Origin: Vulcanimicrobiota bacterium
Lineage (GTDB): Bacteria > Vulcanimicrobiota > Vulcanimicrobiia > Vulcanimicrobiales > Vulcanimicrobiaceae
Assembly (NCBI GenBank): GCA_003136355.1
Contig: PLED01000089.1
Coordinates: 1,010-33,953 of the forward strand
Length of the DNA: 32,944 nucleotides
Reading direction: 5' to 3'
Shown: positions 6,763-16,195 of the stretch, in pieces
How positions within the stretch are numbered: the first letter of the stretch is position 1
Layout: every line of letters starts with the position of its first letter
Program-made: the position numbers and the translations under genes
Notes under the pieces: generated by a model
Seen by the model: the letters and a program-made list of their open reading frames with translations, nothing else
Databases searched by the model: none
Told to the model about the DNA's origin: nothing

Positions 6763-8820
6763 ATGACCATGCTGTTTCGTAAGATCGTCCCATCGGCGCT
6801 CATTTTGGCATTGCTGAGTGCCATATGTCCGGCACCCGCGCTCGCGCTTTCCACCGCGAACGAGGTCGCCATCGGGCGCAGCTACGATCAGCAGATCGTT
6901 GAAACCAGCGTCATCGAAACCGATCCGCTGCTCAACGCCTGGGTGCAGAGCGTCTCGTCGAAACTCTGGGCGCAAACCGCGCGCAAGGACGTTCCGTATA
7001 ACGTCAAGATCGTCGGCGACACGAGCATCAACGCGTTTTCGACGCTCGGCGGTTATGTGTACGTCAACAGCGGGCTGCTGGATTTCGTCCAATCCGACGA
7101 CGAACTCGCGGCCGTCATCGGCCACGAAACGGGCCACATCGAACGGCGCCATACCGTCACGATGCAGTCCCAATCGCAAATTTTGAGCATCCTGCTCGGC
7201 GTCGCATCGATCTTCTCGCCCTTCGTCTATCAATTCGGCAACCTGCTGCAAGCCGGCGCCATGGCGAAGATGCAGCGCATCGACGAGCTGCAAGCCGACC
7301 AGTATGGCTTGCTTCTCATGTCGCGCGCCGGCTTCGACCCCGAAGCGATGATCACGATGCAGCAGCATCTGGGAGCGCTCGAAGGCGAGCACAACGACCT
7401 CGTCACCAAATATTTCGAAAGCCACCCCGGCTCGGGCGCGCGCATTTCGCACCTGCTCGGCTATCCGGAGCTCGATCCGACAAAGGTCACGGCTCAACAA
7501 AAACTGGTACGCGCGCAACACGATCTCGATGAAGATCGCTACAATATCGCGGCCATCGACTTAAACGACATCCTCAAGACCGATCCGTCGAACCAGGAAG
7601 CGCTGCTCGGCCTAGGACAGAGCGAACTCGCGCTCGGACTCACGAGCAAGAGCGAGCAGACCTTGGGAACGCTCGCGCAAAGCACCTCGCCGCAGGTAAA
7701 AGCCGCCGCGCTTCAGCGCATGGCCGCGCTGCGTTCGATGCAGGCGCGCCGCGTCGATCTCACGCGCCCGGACCTTGCAAGTTTACGCGCGCAAGTGCAG
7801 CAGGCCGTGCAAGTGCAGGCACAAGCGCAAGCGCAAGTCGCCGCGCGGCACGATCAGGGTCACAGCCAGCTCAAGTCGCTGCAGCTTCGTCTGCAAGCGA
7901 TCCAGTATGAAATTCCCGACTTTAGCTCGATCGACATCAAGCACGGCTCGCGCCTGGAAGCGATCGTAAAAACCGTCAACGGCATGAGCCGCTCGGTCAA
8001 CAGCGCTTTCCAAGACGCAACCTCGGCCATCGACAACGTCGGCTCGATCGATGGAAAAACCAACAAACCCGACGGGCTGCTTCGCGAGAACGCGCAAATC
8101 CTGGACGAGATGCAGGCGCCGCTCAACCTGAATCCGATTCCCTCGGATTCGATTGCAATCTTTCCGTCGTACCCGCACATGATCGGGGAAATCTCGACCG
8201 CCGACGCCGACATGGTGCGTTCGGTAGACGCGGGCCGCGCGGCCGCGATGCAGCTCGACAGCGGGCTTGCCGATCTCGACGCGTTCTTCAAGCGGCTGCA
8301 GCAGATCCGCCTGAACGCATTCGGCGACGTTGATCAGTTCGACTACACCTCGCTGCTGCCGTACATGCAGAAAGCGACTGCATCGCTCGGCGCCGCGGCG
8401 ATTTCGGCGTCGCAGGCGAACCAGCTCTACGATCTGGCGAGGGCGCGGCAACTTTCGACGCGCATCACGCTGCTTGGCGTGGGAACGTCTCCGCAGCGTT
8501 ACGACACGCTACAAAAAGCGCTGAACCTGCGCTTTAGCAACGACGACATCGATTACATCGGCATGCTGCACGACAACGTCACGCCGGGCGAACTGGCGGC
8601 TGCTTCCATCATCGCGGCCGACTACAAGACGTCGCCGCAAGCGATCATCCGGGAAGCCCACGAGACCCACCGCAGCGTCATCGACGTCGCCAACGCGCGC
8701 GGCATGCATGCGCTGGCCCTTGAGATCTTTATGGGTCTGATCTATCTAGACTACACCGACGATCCCGCCAAGGAAGCCCAACCGGACGGAACCGCAACAA
8801 ATCAGAACACCGGCGTGTAG
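6763..8820 (+). CDS. Secreted M48 (BepA-like) metalloprotease with TPR and coiled C-terminus
   Basis: Predicted periplasmic zinc protease of the type that clears or assists misassembled outer-membrane proteins. A signal peptide covers about residues 1-28. The zinc site is complete: HETGH at 121-125 and ELQAD with Glu175 as third ligand. Helical TPR-like repeats follow near 240-320, then a Gln/Ala-rich coiled segment (about 340-370). The remaining 300 residues are helical and match no family I can name. At 685 residues it is about 200 longer than E. coli BepA. It precedes the DUF697-like gene by nine bases, so the two are probably co-transcribed. Confidence 0.88.
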   Translation: MTMLFRKIVPSALILALLSAICPAPALALSTANEVAIGRSYDQQIVETSVIETDPLLNAWVQSVSSKLWAQTARKDVPYNVKIVGDTSINAFSTLGGYVYVNSGLLDFVQSDDELAAVIGHETGHIERRHTVTMQSQSQILSILLGVASIFSPFVYQFGNLLQAGAMAKMQRIDELQADQYGLLLMSRAGFDPEAMITMQQHLGALEGEHNDLVTKYFESHPGSGARISHLLGYPELDPTKVTAQQKLVRAQHDLDEDRYNIAAIDLNDILKTDPSNQEALLGLGQSELALGLTSKSEQTLGTLAQSTSPQVKAAALQRMAALRSMQARRVDLTRPDLASLRAQVQQAVQVQAQAQAQVAARHDQGHSQLKSLQLRLQAIQYEIPDFSSIDIKHGSRLEAIVKTVNGMSRSVNSAFQDATSAIDNVGSIDGKTNKPDGLLRENAQILDEMQAPLNLNPIPSDSIAIFPSYPHMIGEISTADADMVRSVDAGRAAAMQLDSGLADLDAFFKRLQQIRLNAFGDVDQFDYTSLLPYMQKATASLGAAAISASQANQLYDLARARQLSTRITLLGVGTSPQRYDTLQKALNLRFSNDDIDYIGMLHDNVTPGELAAASIIAADYKTSPQAIIREAHETHRSVIDVANARGMHALALEIFMGLIYLDYTDDPAKEAQPDGTATNQNTGV

Positions 8821-8829
8821 TAGCCTTTG

Positions 8830-9813
8830 ATGGCTACCGCAACCGGCGAGATTTTTCGCCTCGTCCGTAAGGGCATCGACGTCCGCGCGGTCACCGCACA
8901 CACCCGCAAGCCCTTCAGGCTCTATTTGTGCGGCGACCCGGCGCTGGTAGCGTCGATGCGTGCGCTGTTGCTCTCCGGACACGACGATTCCGTACCGCCC
9001 GACGCGGCAGCTTGCTTGGAAACGATCGTTCCGGGAATGGCGCCGCTCACGATGACGCGCGAAGGTCGCGCAATTCTCTTCCTCGGACGGCGCGGCGACG
9101 CGACGGGCGCGGATTTCGCCGGCCTGCGCGCGCTCGATCTGCCGATCTTCGCGATCACTGTCGACGAAGATGCGCAGCCCATCGGTCCCGCCACCGCGCC
9201 GGTCGCGGGCGCAATCGGTGAATACCTCGTTACCGCCGTTACCAAAGAAGCATTGCGCGGACGCGTGTTTCCCCACGTGGTCGAACGCTGCAAAGGCGTT
9301 GAGATCGCGGTCGGCCGCAGACTTCCCGTCATGCGTGAAACCGTCGCCGCGAAATTAACGCGCGACGCGGCCAACAACGCGCTGAAGGTCGCGCTTGCCA
9401 GCGCCGTCGTCGACCACATTCCGGTCTTCGGTTTAGTCTTGGGCGCCTTCGCGTCGGCCGGCGACATGGTGGCGATCACCGGCATCCAAATGATGCTGCT
9501 GCTCCATATCGAGGCGGCGTACGGGCGCGATCCGGATCTCCAGCATTTGTGGCAGCTGCTTCCGGTCGTCGGCGGGGGCTTCGGCTGGCGCATGTTGGCA
9601 CGCGAGCTTTCCGGATTCATTCCAGTTGCCGGGATCGCCATTAAAGGCGCGATCGCCTACGCGGGCACGATTGTTGTCGGCGAGGGCGTAACGTTTTACT
9701 ACGAGCATGGCCGGCACATGAGCGCCGGACAGGCGAGCTCGATCTACGAAAATACGAAAAAGGACGCGCTCGGCTTCGCGCGCGACCTGATCGCCCGCTT
9801 TACAAAACGCTAA
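8830..9813 (+). CDS. DUF697-like membrane protein, function unknown
   Basis: 327 residues. The first 160 form an alpha/beta domain resembling the non-catalytic shell of a nucleotide-binding fold (RLYLCGDPALV, AILFLGRRGDA, PIFAITVDED) but without a P-loop. The second half has hydrophobic glycine-rich helices (VDHIPVFGLVLGAFASAGDMVAIT, FIPVAGIAIKGAIAYAGT) like the DUF697/YcjF group that often accompanies GTPases. The start is the ATG at 8830; a TTG three bases earlier is less likely. It is transcribed with the M48 protease, and its 3' end overlaps the convergent RDD gene by 14 bases. Confidence 0.7.
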   Translation: MATATGEIFRLVRKGIDVRAVTAHTRKPFRLYLCGDPALVASMRALLLSGHDDSVPPDAAACLETIVPGMAPLTMTREGRAILFLGRRGDATGADFAGLRALDLPIFAITVDEDAQPIGPATAPVAGAIGEYLVTAVTKEALRGRVFPHVVERCKGVEIAVGRRLPVMRETVAAKLTRDAANNALKVALASAVVDHIPVFGLVLGAFASAGDMVAITGIQMMLLLHIEAAYGRDPDLQHLWQLLPVVGGGFGWRMLARELSGFIPVAGIAIKGAIAYAGTIVVGEGVTFYYEHGRHMSAGQASSIYENTKKDALGFARDLIARFTKR

Positions 9814-10537
9814 GGCGCGTCAGCAACTCTTCGTCGTCTAACTGCTGCAGATCGCGCGAAACGCGCGGGCGAACGCGCGCGGCAATTCTTGACGCCATCA
9901 TAACGCGGTTAGGCGGCGCCATGGCCTCGCGGCGCGCGACGAACTGATCGATGAGCGCTCGCTCTTGGGCGCTCAGCATGAGCGGATGCGCGGTTTCCGA
10001 AGGAGCCTCCAACAGGTCGGCCAGCTTAGCCGCGCGCGCGTCACGAACGACGATCGTCCCCGCCGCCATGTCGCCGAGCCGCTTGTTTTCCGGTGAGAGC
10101 AGCGCCGCGACGGCGCTGATCGCATACAGCCCCGCGACGAACTCGCCGACGCGAATCAGGTTGCGGATCGCAACGCTCGCGAAGTCCGCCGGATAGCCGC
10201 CGTCGCGCACGACACGCAGTCCCATCAATTTTTTTCCGGGCGTCTGCCCATTCCAAAATGCTTCGAAGAGAATGAAGTATCCGAAGTAGACGATGAAGAT
10301 GATCGCTGCGATGAGCGCGATCGCCAGCGACGTTTCGATTTTCGTCGGCGCCGAAGCGTCGCGAGCCGCGGCGCCCAAGTGCGATCCGGCATAAATCAAT
10401 CCCCAGATAATGCCGAACATGACCAGCGTCTGGATCCCCACGTCAACGGACACGGCTAAGAAGCGGCTGCCCAACCCCGCAAGCTCGTAGGAGAACGCGA
10501 TGCTTTCCGGAGTGCGGACTTCCAGCGTGCGATCCAT
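9800..10537 (-). CDS. RDD family membrane protein
   Basis: The N-terminal half is an RDD domain: a first membrane helix carrying the family Arg and Asp (GSRFLAVSVDVG), a second helix pair, and the loop GQTPGKKLMGLRVV. A final membrane helix ends near residue 155. A cytosolic tail of about 90 charged residues follows, with IDQFVARREAM and LQQLDDEELLTRL. RDD proteins have been linked to transport in some bacteria, but the role here is unknown. It is divergent from the SpoIIM-like gene. This RDD-SpoIIM pairing beside MoxR/DUF58 genes recurs in other phyla, as I recall it. Confidence 0.88.
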   Translation of the reverse strand: MDRTLEVRTPESIAFSYELAGLGSRFLAVSVDVGIQTLVMFGIIWGLIYAGSHLGAAARDASAPTKIETSLAIALIAAIIFIVYFGYFILFEAFWNGQTPGKKLMGLRVVRDGGYPADFASVAIRNLIRVGEFVAGLYAISAVAALLSPENKRLGDMAAGTIVVRDARAAKLADLLEAPSETAHPLMLSAQERALIDQFVARREAMAPPNRVMMASRIAARVRPRVSRDLQQLDDEELLTRLSVL

Positions 10538-10557
10538 CGCAAGCGCGTTTCGCCCCG

Positions 10558-10605
10558 CGGCATGCCGTATGCCCCCTTCGGGGGGCAGTTCGCGGCGCGC
10601 GCCGC
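10558..10605. promoter_or_regulatory. Three stacked palindromes between RDD and spoIIM-like genes
   Basis: In 48 bases there is CGGCATGCCG (10558-10567), a UUCG-capped hairpin GCCCCC-TTCG-GGGGGC (10571-10586), and the 14-base palindrome GCGGCGCGCGCCGC (10592-10605). All lie in the divergent gap, if the SpoIIM-like protein starts at 10617. The hairpin would form in the 5' leader of that mRNA. GC-rich sequence makes chance palindromes common, so only the combination is suggestive. Confidence 0.35.
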
Positions 10606-10616
10606 AATACTCCGGA

Positions 10617-11582
10617 GTGGATCAGCGTTCGTTCGTGCGGCGCCGCGGCCGGGCATGGGAGCGTTTGGAGCTGTTGCTCGCCCGCACCGGGCGGCGCGGC
10701 TTACGTGCCCTGGATGCGGCGGAGCTCTTTGAAGCCGGCAAGCTGTACCGGTGGGTCACGTCGGATCTTGCTTTCGCGCAAGGTCGCGGCTACGGCGCCG
10801 AGCTGCAGCACTATCTCAACCGCTTGGTCGCGCGATCTCACGCGTTGGTCTACGGAGCTGCGGTCGAGCCGGGACGAACGCGCATCGCCCACTTTTTCAC
10901 ACAGACTTTTCCGCGCGAGTTCCGCCGGTCGTGGCCGTACGTCGGCGCGTGCGCGGCGTTGACGATCGTTTGGGCCGTGATCGCTTTCGCACTCGTCAGT
11001 GCCCATCCGGCCGACGCGTATGCGCTGCTGCCGGAGTCGAGTGTTCCATCGCATATCATCAAGAGTCTGCACGATTCGAACTTTGCGTTCACGTCGGAAT
11101 ATTCGGCCGCCATGTCGTCACTCATCATCACCAACAATATCAAAGTGGCAATCCTCGCCTTTGCCGGCGGCATCGTCACGCTCGGACTCTTCACCGTCTA
11201 CGAATTAGCGCTTACGGGTTTAATGGTCGGCGCCCTCGGCGCGCTTTACGGGCAAGCGGGCTTCGGAGCCGATTACTGGGCGACCATCGCGCCGCATGGC
11301 GTCATCGAATTGACGTCCATTCAAATCGCCGCGGCCGCCGGATTGCTGCTCGCGGCCGGCGTCTTGAATCCCGGCAGACTCAGCAGGCGCGACGCGATCG
11401 CGCAAAACGGACGGCGGGCCGGCATCCTGATCGGTGGTGTCGTGGCGATGCTGTGCGTCGCCGGCATGATCGAAGGCTTTTTCACAAACTTGCGTTTCTC
11501 GATTCCGGTTCGCGAGAGCGTCGGCGTCTTTACCGCGCTTGCGCTTATCGCGTATTTCGGTTTCGCGGGACGCGGGCGCTGA
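10617..11582 (+). CDS. SpoIIM/DUF95-family stage II sporulation protein M-like membrane protein
   Basis: 321 residues. The N-terminus VDQRSFVRRRGRAWERLELLL is the usual opening of this family, so I chose the GTG at 10617 over upstream in-frame ATGs at 10500 and 10569; the ribosome site is weak for all. A cytosolic helical region is followed by a membrane domain of about five to six helices with the conserved NNIKVAILAFAGG block and APHGVIELTSI. In Bacillus, SpoIIM works in engulfment with a cell-wall hydrolase complex, but non-spore-formers carry this family too, and no sporulation genes are seen here. One base separates it from the M48/RDD gene, so they form an operon. Confidence 0.85.
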   Translation: MDQRSFVRRRGRAWERLELLLARTGRRGLRALDAAELFEAGKLYRWVTSDLAFAQGRGYGAELQHYLNRLVARSHALVYGAAVEPGRTRIAHFFTQTFPREFRRSWPYVGACAALTIVWAVIAFALVSAHPADAYALLPESSVPSHIIKSLHDSNFAFTSEYSAAMSSLIITNNIKVAILAFAGGIVTLGLFTVYELALTGLMVGALGALYGQAGFGADYWATIAPHGVIELTSIQIAAAAGLLLAAGVLNPGRLSRRDAIAQNGRRAGILIGGVVAMLCVAGMIEGFFTNLRFSIPVRESVGVFTALALIAYFGFAGRGR

Positions 11583-11583
11583 C

Positions 11584-12846
11584 ATGCGCGATCTCTTTCG
11601 CGGAAAGTTTTCCATCCGTCAGCGTTTTGAATGGCTGAGTTTGGCGATCACGCTGGCGTTCGCGCCCGCGATAGCGTTTGTGATCGGCCGCGTTTGGCAC
11701 GAAGTGATCGGCGTCTCGTCGGTGGGCGTTTTAGTCGTCGTAGCGATGGTCTATGTGACGATCGCGCGCGGCGCGCTGCTGGGCAGCTGCGTCATGATCA
11801 CCCGCACGCAGTTTCCCGAACTTTTTTCCGTGGTCGAGCGGTGCGCCTCGATGCTGGAATTGCCCATGCCGATGGTCTTCTTGCGCGACGACATCCGCGT
11901 TCCGGTCGTAGCGGTCGGTTTCGGCGATCCCTACTCGCTGATCATTTCAACGCACTGGATCGATCATTTCAAAGAGGACGAGTTGACGTTCGTCGTCGGA
12001 CGCGAACTCGGACACATCGCTGCCGGGCACGCGCGGCTGACCTCGATTTTGAGCGTCAACGGACACGAGAACGCCATCGTCTCGCTGATTTTCGGCGCCT
12101 GGCTGCGGCGCACGGAGTTTTCGGCCGACCGCGCCGGCCTGCTCTGCTGCGGAAGCACCGACGCCGCGTACCGAGCGATCGCGCTCTGCGAATTCCATTT
12201 GTTCGCGCGTAAAGTCGACCTGGCTGCCTTCGCGCAACAGCGCGTCGAGATCGCCCACGATTCGGTGCTGCGTCTGGGCGAATGGCTCGCACCCAATCCC
12301 TACGCTACCAACCGCATGGAAAGTCTGCGCGTTTTCCATCACACAGCGCTTTATGAGTATTGGGAAGAGCGCTTGGTCGCGCGGCCGGCATCGCTCGAAC
12401 CGGTCGAGCACCGGTCGGGAGAAGTTACGAAGGACGACTGCGCCAGCTTCGGCCGCCGCCTCGCGGCGATTGCGATCGATTACACGCTGGTCGCCGCGAT
12501 CGGCAATTTGGTCGTTACCAGCACCGGCGTGCACTATGGCGGAATCCGCTGGAACGTCAATTTCGATCCCGGTCCGATCGCCGAATTCTTGGCCTACAAC
12601 ATCATCCTCGTCGCGCTCGCGGGACAGACATTCGGCATGATGATCGTCTCGGTGCGCGTGACGAACACGCATTTCGGACGGCCCAGTCTCTTGCAAGTGA
12701 TTTGGCGATATCTGATCGCGACGCCGCTCTTCATCTTGAGTCTGTTCTGGCCCGGATTTTGGCGCGTCGAGCTGCACGATCGCGCTTCGGGAACGCGCCT
12801 GGTCGGCTTGGAACGGACGCTGCAGCGCGCCGCGCTGCGGGCGTAG
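11584..12846 (+). CDS. M48 peptidase-like domain fused to a C-terminal RDD domain; first zinc His replaced by Arg
   Basis: 420 residues, starting at ATG 11584, one base after the SpoIIM-like stop. Two N-terminal membrane helices (about 15-63) precede an M48-type domain. At the position of HExxH it reads RELGH (140-144), so the first zinc histidine is Arg140. The later EFSAD (178-182), with the third-ligand Glu and structural Asp, is kept. From about residue 295 an RDD domain follows (FGRRLAAIAIDYTLV, GQTFGMMIVSVRV). This makes a pseudo-protease or altered metal site likely, tied physically to an RDD membrane module. The Arg codon CGC differs from CAC (His) by one base, so a sequencing or strain variant should be excluded. 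Confidence 0.85.
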   Translation: MRDLFRGKFSIRQRFEWLSLAITLAFAPAIAFVIGRVWHEVIGVSSVGVLVVVAMVYVTIARGALLGSCVMITRTQFPELFSVVERCASMLELPMPMVFLRDDIRVPVVAVGFGDPYSLIISTHWIDHFKEDELTFVVGRELGHIAAGHARLTSILSVNGHENAIVSLIFGAWLRRTEFSADRAGLLCCGSTDAAYRAIALCEFHLFARKVDLAAFAQQRVEIAHDSVLRLGEWLAPNPYATNRMESLRVFHHTALYEYWEERLVARPASLEPVEHRSGEVTKDDCASFGRRLAAIAIDYTLVAAIGNLVVTSTGVHYGGIRWNVNFDPGPIAEFLAYNIILVALAGQTFGMMIVSVRVTNTHFGRPSLLQVIWRYLIATPLFILSLFWPGFWRVELHDRASGTRLVGLERTLQRAALRA

Positions 12847-12847
12847 C

Positions 12848-14188
12848 CTAGAGCAGTCCGCGCTGTTTGACCAGCAAATACCGGTCGATGAGCGCGGTGG
12901 TGAGCTCGCGTGCCGGCACGTCGATGACTTGCACGCCCAGACGCTGCAAGATCGCGGCAGCCGCGCGCCGTTCGTCCCGCAGTTCGAGCGCGACCGCGGC
13001 CGCGTAGACGTCCGAGCTGCTCTTCGGGGTAATCTCCAGCGCGTGGTCGATCGCGCGATCGTTCATGAAGACGCAGATTACCACGTGCCGTTTGGCCAAA
13101 ATGCCGATCTGCGCGAGCACGGAGCTCTGCGCCACGGGATCGACCATGTCGGTAAAAAAGACGATGAGGCTGCGCTTGCGCACGTGGCCGCGCACATAGG
13201 CGAAAGCCCGCGCGTAGTCCGACTCTTCAAACCGCGGCTCCAAATCGTGAACCTGCGCGGCGATTGAGGAGATGGACCGTCCGCTGCGCGGAGCCTGTGC
13301 CCGCAATATCTCGCCCGCAAACGCGACCAGTCCGATCTTGTCGTTTGCCAGCGACGCGATCGACGCAACCGAAAGCGCCGCGGTGATCGCATAGTCGAAC
13401 TTGCGCTGTTCGTCGACGCGCGGCGTCATCAGCCGTCCGGCATCTAAAACGACCATGACGTTTTGACTGCGCTCCACTTCGTACTCGGCGACCATCAAAC
13501 GGCCGCGCCGCGCCGTCGCCTTCCACTCGATCGAGCGGAATTGATCGCCCGGCGCCCAGTCGCGCAGGTTTTCCAGCTCTGTTCCGGTGCCGCGCAAACG
13601 CATGCGCCGCAAGCCTGCTTCAATAAGCCGGTTACGAACGTGCAACGCACCATACCGTTCCACTGCCGAGAGATCGGGAGAGACGCGGACCGGCTGCGGA
13701 GCGTTGAAGCGCAGCCGGCGGCTGAGAAATCCGAATTGGTTTTGCGCGGTGACGTACATCGTGCCCAACGCGCCGGTACCGCGCGCGACCGGAATTACGC
13801 TGCGCTCGGCGGACGCTTCGCTGTGCGGAGGGACCGAAACCATAATCTCGTCTTGTGGATACCGTAAGACGCGGCAATCGCTTTCGATCAGGTTTAAGCT
13901 TAGCGCAGCATCCGACCTATTGCGGATGCGATAGCGCAGCACGCCCGCTGCGCGAAGCGCGAACGGTTCGGGCGGCTCGCGTTCGATCTCGAGCGAGGCA
14001 CGCGCCACCCCGGTGAAAGCATCGGCAAGCGTGCCCGCAACCAGCGCGGCCGCGCATAGCGTTGCCAAAATCAAAAATGCCGGAAGCGCGCCGCCGATGG
14101 CCAGCAGGATCGCGAGTATGGCCAGCGCCCAATACGTGCGCGGCGCGGGCCACACGCCGGCGAAGCGCGCTTTAGGGTGCGTCTTCAC
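12848..14188 (-). CDS. DUF58 domain protein (vWA-like)
   Basis: 446 residues. Two membrane helices occupy about residues 18-52, and a beta-rich extracytoplasmic stretch follows. The DUF58 signature comes next: RDWAPGDQFRSIEWKATARRG and then a vWA-like domain opening VMVVLDAGRLM. The MIDAS motif is degenerate (D-A-G in place of DxSxS), as is frequent in this family. DUF58 proteins are typically partners of MoxR AAA+ ATPases in envelope or complex assembly. The gene starts with GTG inside the 3' end of the MoxR gene (17-base overlap) and is last in a five-gene operon. It is convergent with the M48/RDD fusion, one base apart. Confidence 0.9.
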   Translation of the reverse strand: MKTHPKARFAGVWPAPRTYWALAILAILLAIGGALPAFLILATLCAAALVAGTLADAFTGVARASLEIEREPPEPFALRAAGVLRYRIRNRSDAALSLNLIESDCRVLRYPQDEIMVSVPPHSEASAERSVIPVARGTGALGTMYVTAQNQFGFLSRRLRFNAPQPVRVSPDLSAVERYGALHVRNRLIEAGLRRMRLRGTGTELENLRDWAPGDQFRSIEWKATARRGRLMVAEYEVERSQNVMVVLDAGRLMTPRVDEQRKFDYAITAALSVASIASLANDKIGLVAFAGEILRAQAPRSGRSISSIAAQVHDLEPRFEESDYARAFAYVRGHVRKRSLIVFFTDMVDPVAQSSVLAQIGILAKRHVVICVFMNDRAIDHALEITPKSSSDVYAAAVALELRDERRAAAAILQRLGVQVIDVPARELTTALIDRYLLVKQRGLL

Positions 14189-15137
14189 GCGGAATCGGGA
14201 CCGACTCCAAGATTTCGCGCACGACCTTCACGGCCGTCACGCCATCGATCTCCGCTTGCGGCGCGACGATCAAGCGATGCGGCAGCACGAGCGCAGCCAC
14301 GTCTTTGACGTCGTCGGGAGTTGCATAGTCGCGCCCGTCGATCGCTGCGGACGCTTGCGCCGCGCCCAGTAGTGAAACGCCCGCGCGCGGGCTAGCTCCC
14401 AGACTCAGGCCGCGATGGGATCGCGTCGCCGCGATCAGGTCGTAAATGTACTGCTGCACCGGAGCAGCGACGCGGACGCCGCGCACTTCGCTTTGCGCCG
14501 TCGTGATTTCATCGGGACCGGCGATCGGCTTCAACGCTTTCGGCTCGATCGCGCGCGCGTCGAAACCTGCGGCGACACGTGAAAGAAGCTCGAGTTCGGC
14601 CGCCGGCTGCGGATACCCGGCGATCGCCATCACCAAGAATCTGTCGAGCTGCGCCTCGGGCAGCGGGTAGGTGCCTTCATACTCGATCGGATTCTGCGTG
14701 GCGCAGACGAAGAACGGGCGCGGCAGCTGCAGCGGCACGCCGTCGATCGTGACGCGACCCTCTTCCATCGCTTCGAGCAGTGCCGACTGCGTTTTGGGAG
14801 GCGTGCGGTTGATCTCGTCCGCCAGCAAGAAATTCGTGACGATCGGTCCGGGCCGCATGCTAAACTCCGCGCTCTGCGGATTGAAGACGGTCGTCCCGAC
14901 GACGTCGGCCGGCATCAAGTCCGGCGTGAATTGGATGCGGCGGTACTGCGCACCTAACAGTGCGGCTAAGGCGCGGACGGCAAGCGTCTTGCCCGTTCCC
15001 GGAACGCCTTGGATCAGCGCGTGCCCGCGCGCCAGCAGCGCGACGAGAAGCGCGAATGTCAATTCGTCGCCGCCGACGATAATCTCGCGCATTCCGACGC
15101 CGACGCGTTCAGCTACGTCCCGAGCGGTCGTTACCAT
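14172..15137 (-). CDS. MoxR-family AAA+ ATPase
   Basis: 321 residues with Walker A GVPGTGKT (about 41-48), Walker B LLADEINR, the MoxR-specific [14 protein letters not shown], and sensor 1 in [22 protein letters not shown]. The C-terminal lid domain is complete. MoxR proteins act as chaperone-like remodellers on vWA/DUF58 partners, and the DUF58 gene overlaps its 3' end. The ATG overlaps the end of the DUF4350 gene by seven bases. Cytoplasmic. Confidence 0.95.
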   Translation of the reverse strand: MVTTARDVAERVGVGMREIIVGGDELTFALLVALLARGHALIQGVPGTGKTLAVRALAALLGAQYRRIQFTPDLMPADVVGTTVFNPQSAEFSMRPGPIVTNFLLADEINRTPPKTQSALLEAMEEGRVTIDGVPLQLPRPFFVCATQNPIEYEGTYPLPEAQLDRFLVMAIAGYPQPAAELELLSRVAAGFDARAIEPKALKPIAGPDEITTAQSEVRGVRVAAPVQQYIYDLIAATRSHRGLSLGASPRAGVSLLGAAQASAAIDGRDYATPDDVKDVAALVLPHRLIVAPQAEIDGVTAVKVVREILESVPIPREDAP

Positions 15138-16195
15138 TCGTAATCCTTTCGCAACTGCGCGAAGATCGTTCCGGCCAGCAGGACCTCGCGCGGTCCGGCA
15201 TCCCTTCGTTCCCCAAGCCGGCGCAACTCATCGAAGGCGGCGCGGCCGCGTTCATCGCCAGGCGGCGGCGAACGAAAACCGGCGGCGGCTCGCGCCAGCC
15301 GTGTGATGACGTCGTGCGCCGCACCGCCGCGCTGCAGCATTCGCGCCAGCGATTCAATGTACGCCAAGGAATTGCGTTCGTCGTCGCGTTCGAGCGCTCG
15401 CGCCGGCGCCAGCCGCACGTTCGCGGCGACGATCGCCAGCAGCAATGCCAGCAGAGCGATGATAACGGCGGCAATCACCGGCCGCGGCATCACTTGCCAA
15501 AACGTGCGTCCGGCGGCGTATCCATAGACGCGCTCGTCGAACTGCGGAGCTCCCGCGGCGGCGAACAGATCGTAGGCGAACGCGGCGTTGTCGTACGCGG
15601 CCAGCTGCGCGTTGTCAAAGAGGGCCGGCGTCACGACCTCCACGATCGTTCCGCGGCCGTGCTTGATCGAAACGGCAACCGCTCCGGCGCGCCCTGCCAG
15701 CAGCACCGAATGTTTGCGATCGCACCCCGTGCGTAAGACCGACGCAAAATCGCCGCCGACCACCCGGCGCGCTCCGTGAAAACCGCACGCCGTCCACGCT
15801 TCCTTACTTGCGGACGCGCGCGTCTTGGGAAGCCCGAGCGCATCGCGAGTGAGGGGAAACATGCTTCCGAGCACGATGAGTTTTCCGCCGCGCCGCACCC
15901 ATTTCTCCAGCGCGGCCGATTCTTTCGCCGAAAGAACCGACGAGTCGATGGTGTAGTCGCCCGCGAAAACGACCGTCGCGCGCGCCGGCAACTCGCCCAG
16001 CGGCAGCTCGTAGCGCTGCGGGTTCACTCCCTCGCGCTGCAAGAATTCGTACAGCGCAGCATAGCCGTTGGCTCCGGTATCGTAGGTCGAAGGAAACGAC
16101 GTATGCGCGCGCGGCGCCGTGGCGCGCAGCGCTGAAACCGCCGTCAAGAGCAGCAGCGCCGCGACTAAGATCGCAATCTCGGTACGGTTACGCAT
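15131..16195 (-). CDS. DUF4350 domain membrane protein
   Basis: 354 residues from the ATG at 16195, which directly precedes an N-terminal membrane helix (EIAILVAALLLLTAVSAL). An extracytoplasmic domain follows, beginning FPSTYDTGANGYAALYEFLQREG and containing a glutamine amidotransferase-like strand order (VVFAGDYTID, GGKLIVLG). A second membrane helix (PRPVIAAVIIALLALLLAI) leads to a cytosolic helical tail of about 75 residues. This is the standard DUF4350 layout next to MoxR and DUF4129. It overlaps the upstream DUF4129 gene by eight bases. Confidence 0.85.
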   Translation of the reverse strand: MRNRTEIAILVAALLLLTAVSALRATAPRAHTSFPSTYDTGANGYAALYEFLQREGVNPQRYELPLGELPARATVVFAGDYTIDSSVLSAKESAALEKWVRRGGKLIVLGSMFPLTRDALGLPKTRASASKEAWTACGFHGARRVVGGDFASVLRTGCDRKHSVLLAGRAGAVAVSIKHGRGTIVEVVTPALFDNAQLAAYDNAAFAYDLFAAAGAPQFDERVYGYAAGRTFWQVMPRPVIAAVIIALLALLLAIVAANVRLAPARALERDDERNSLAYIESLARMLQRGGAAHDVITRLARAAAGFRSPPPGDERGRAAFDELRRLGERRDAGPREVLLAGTIFAQLRKDYEW

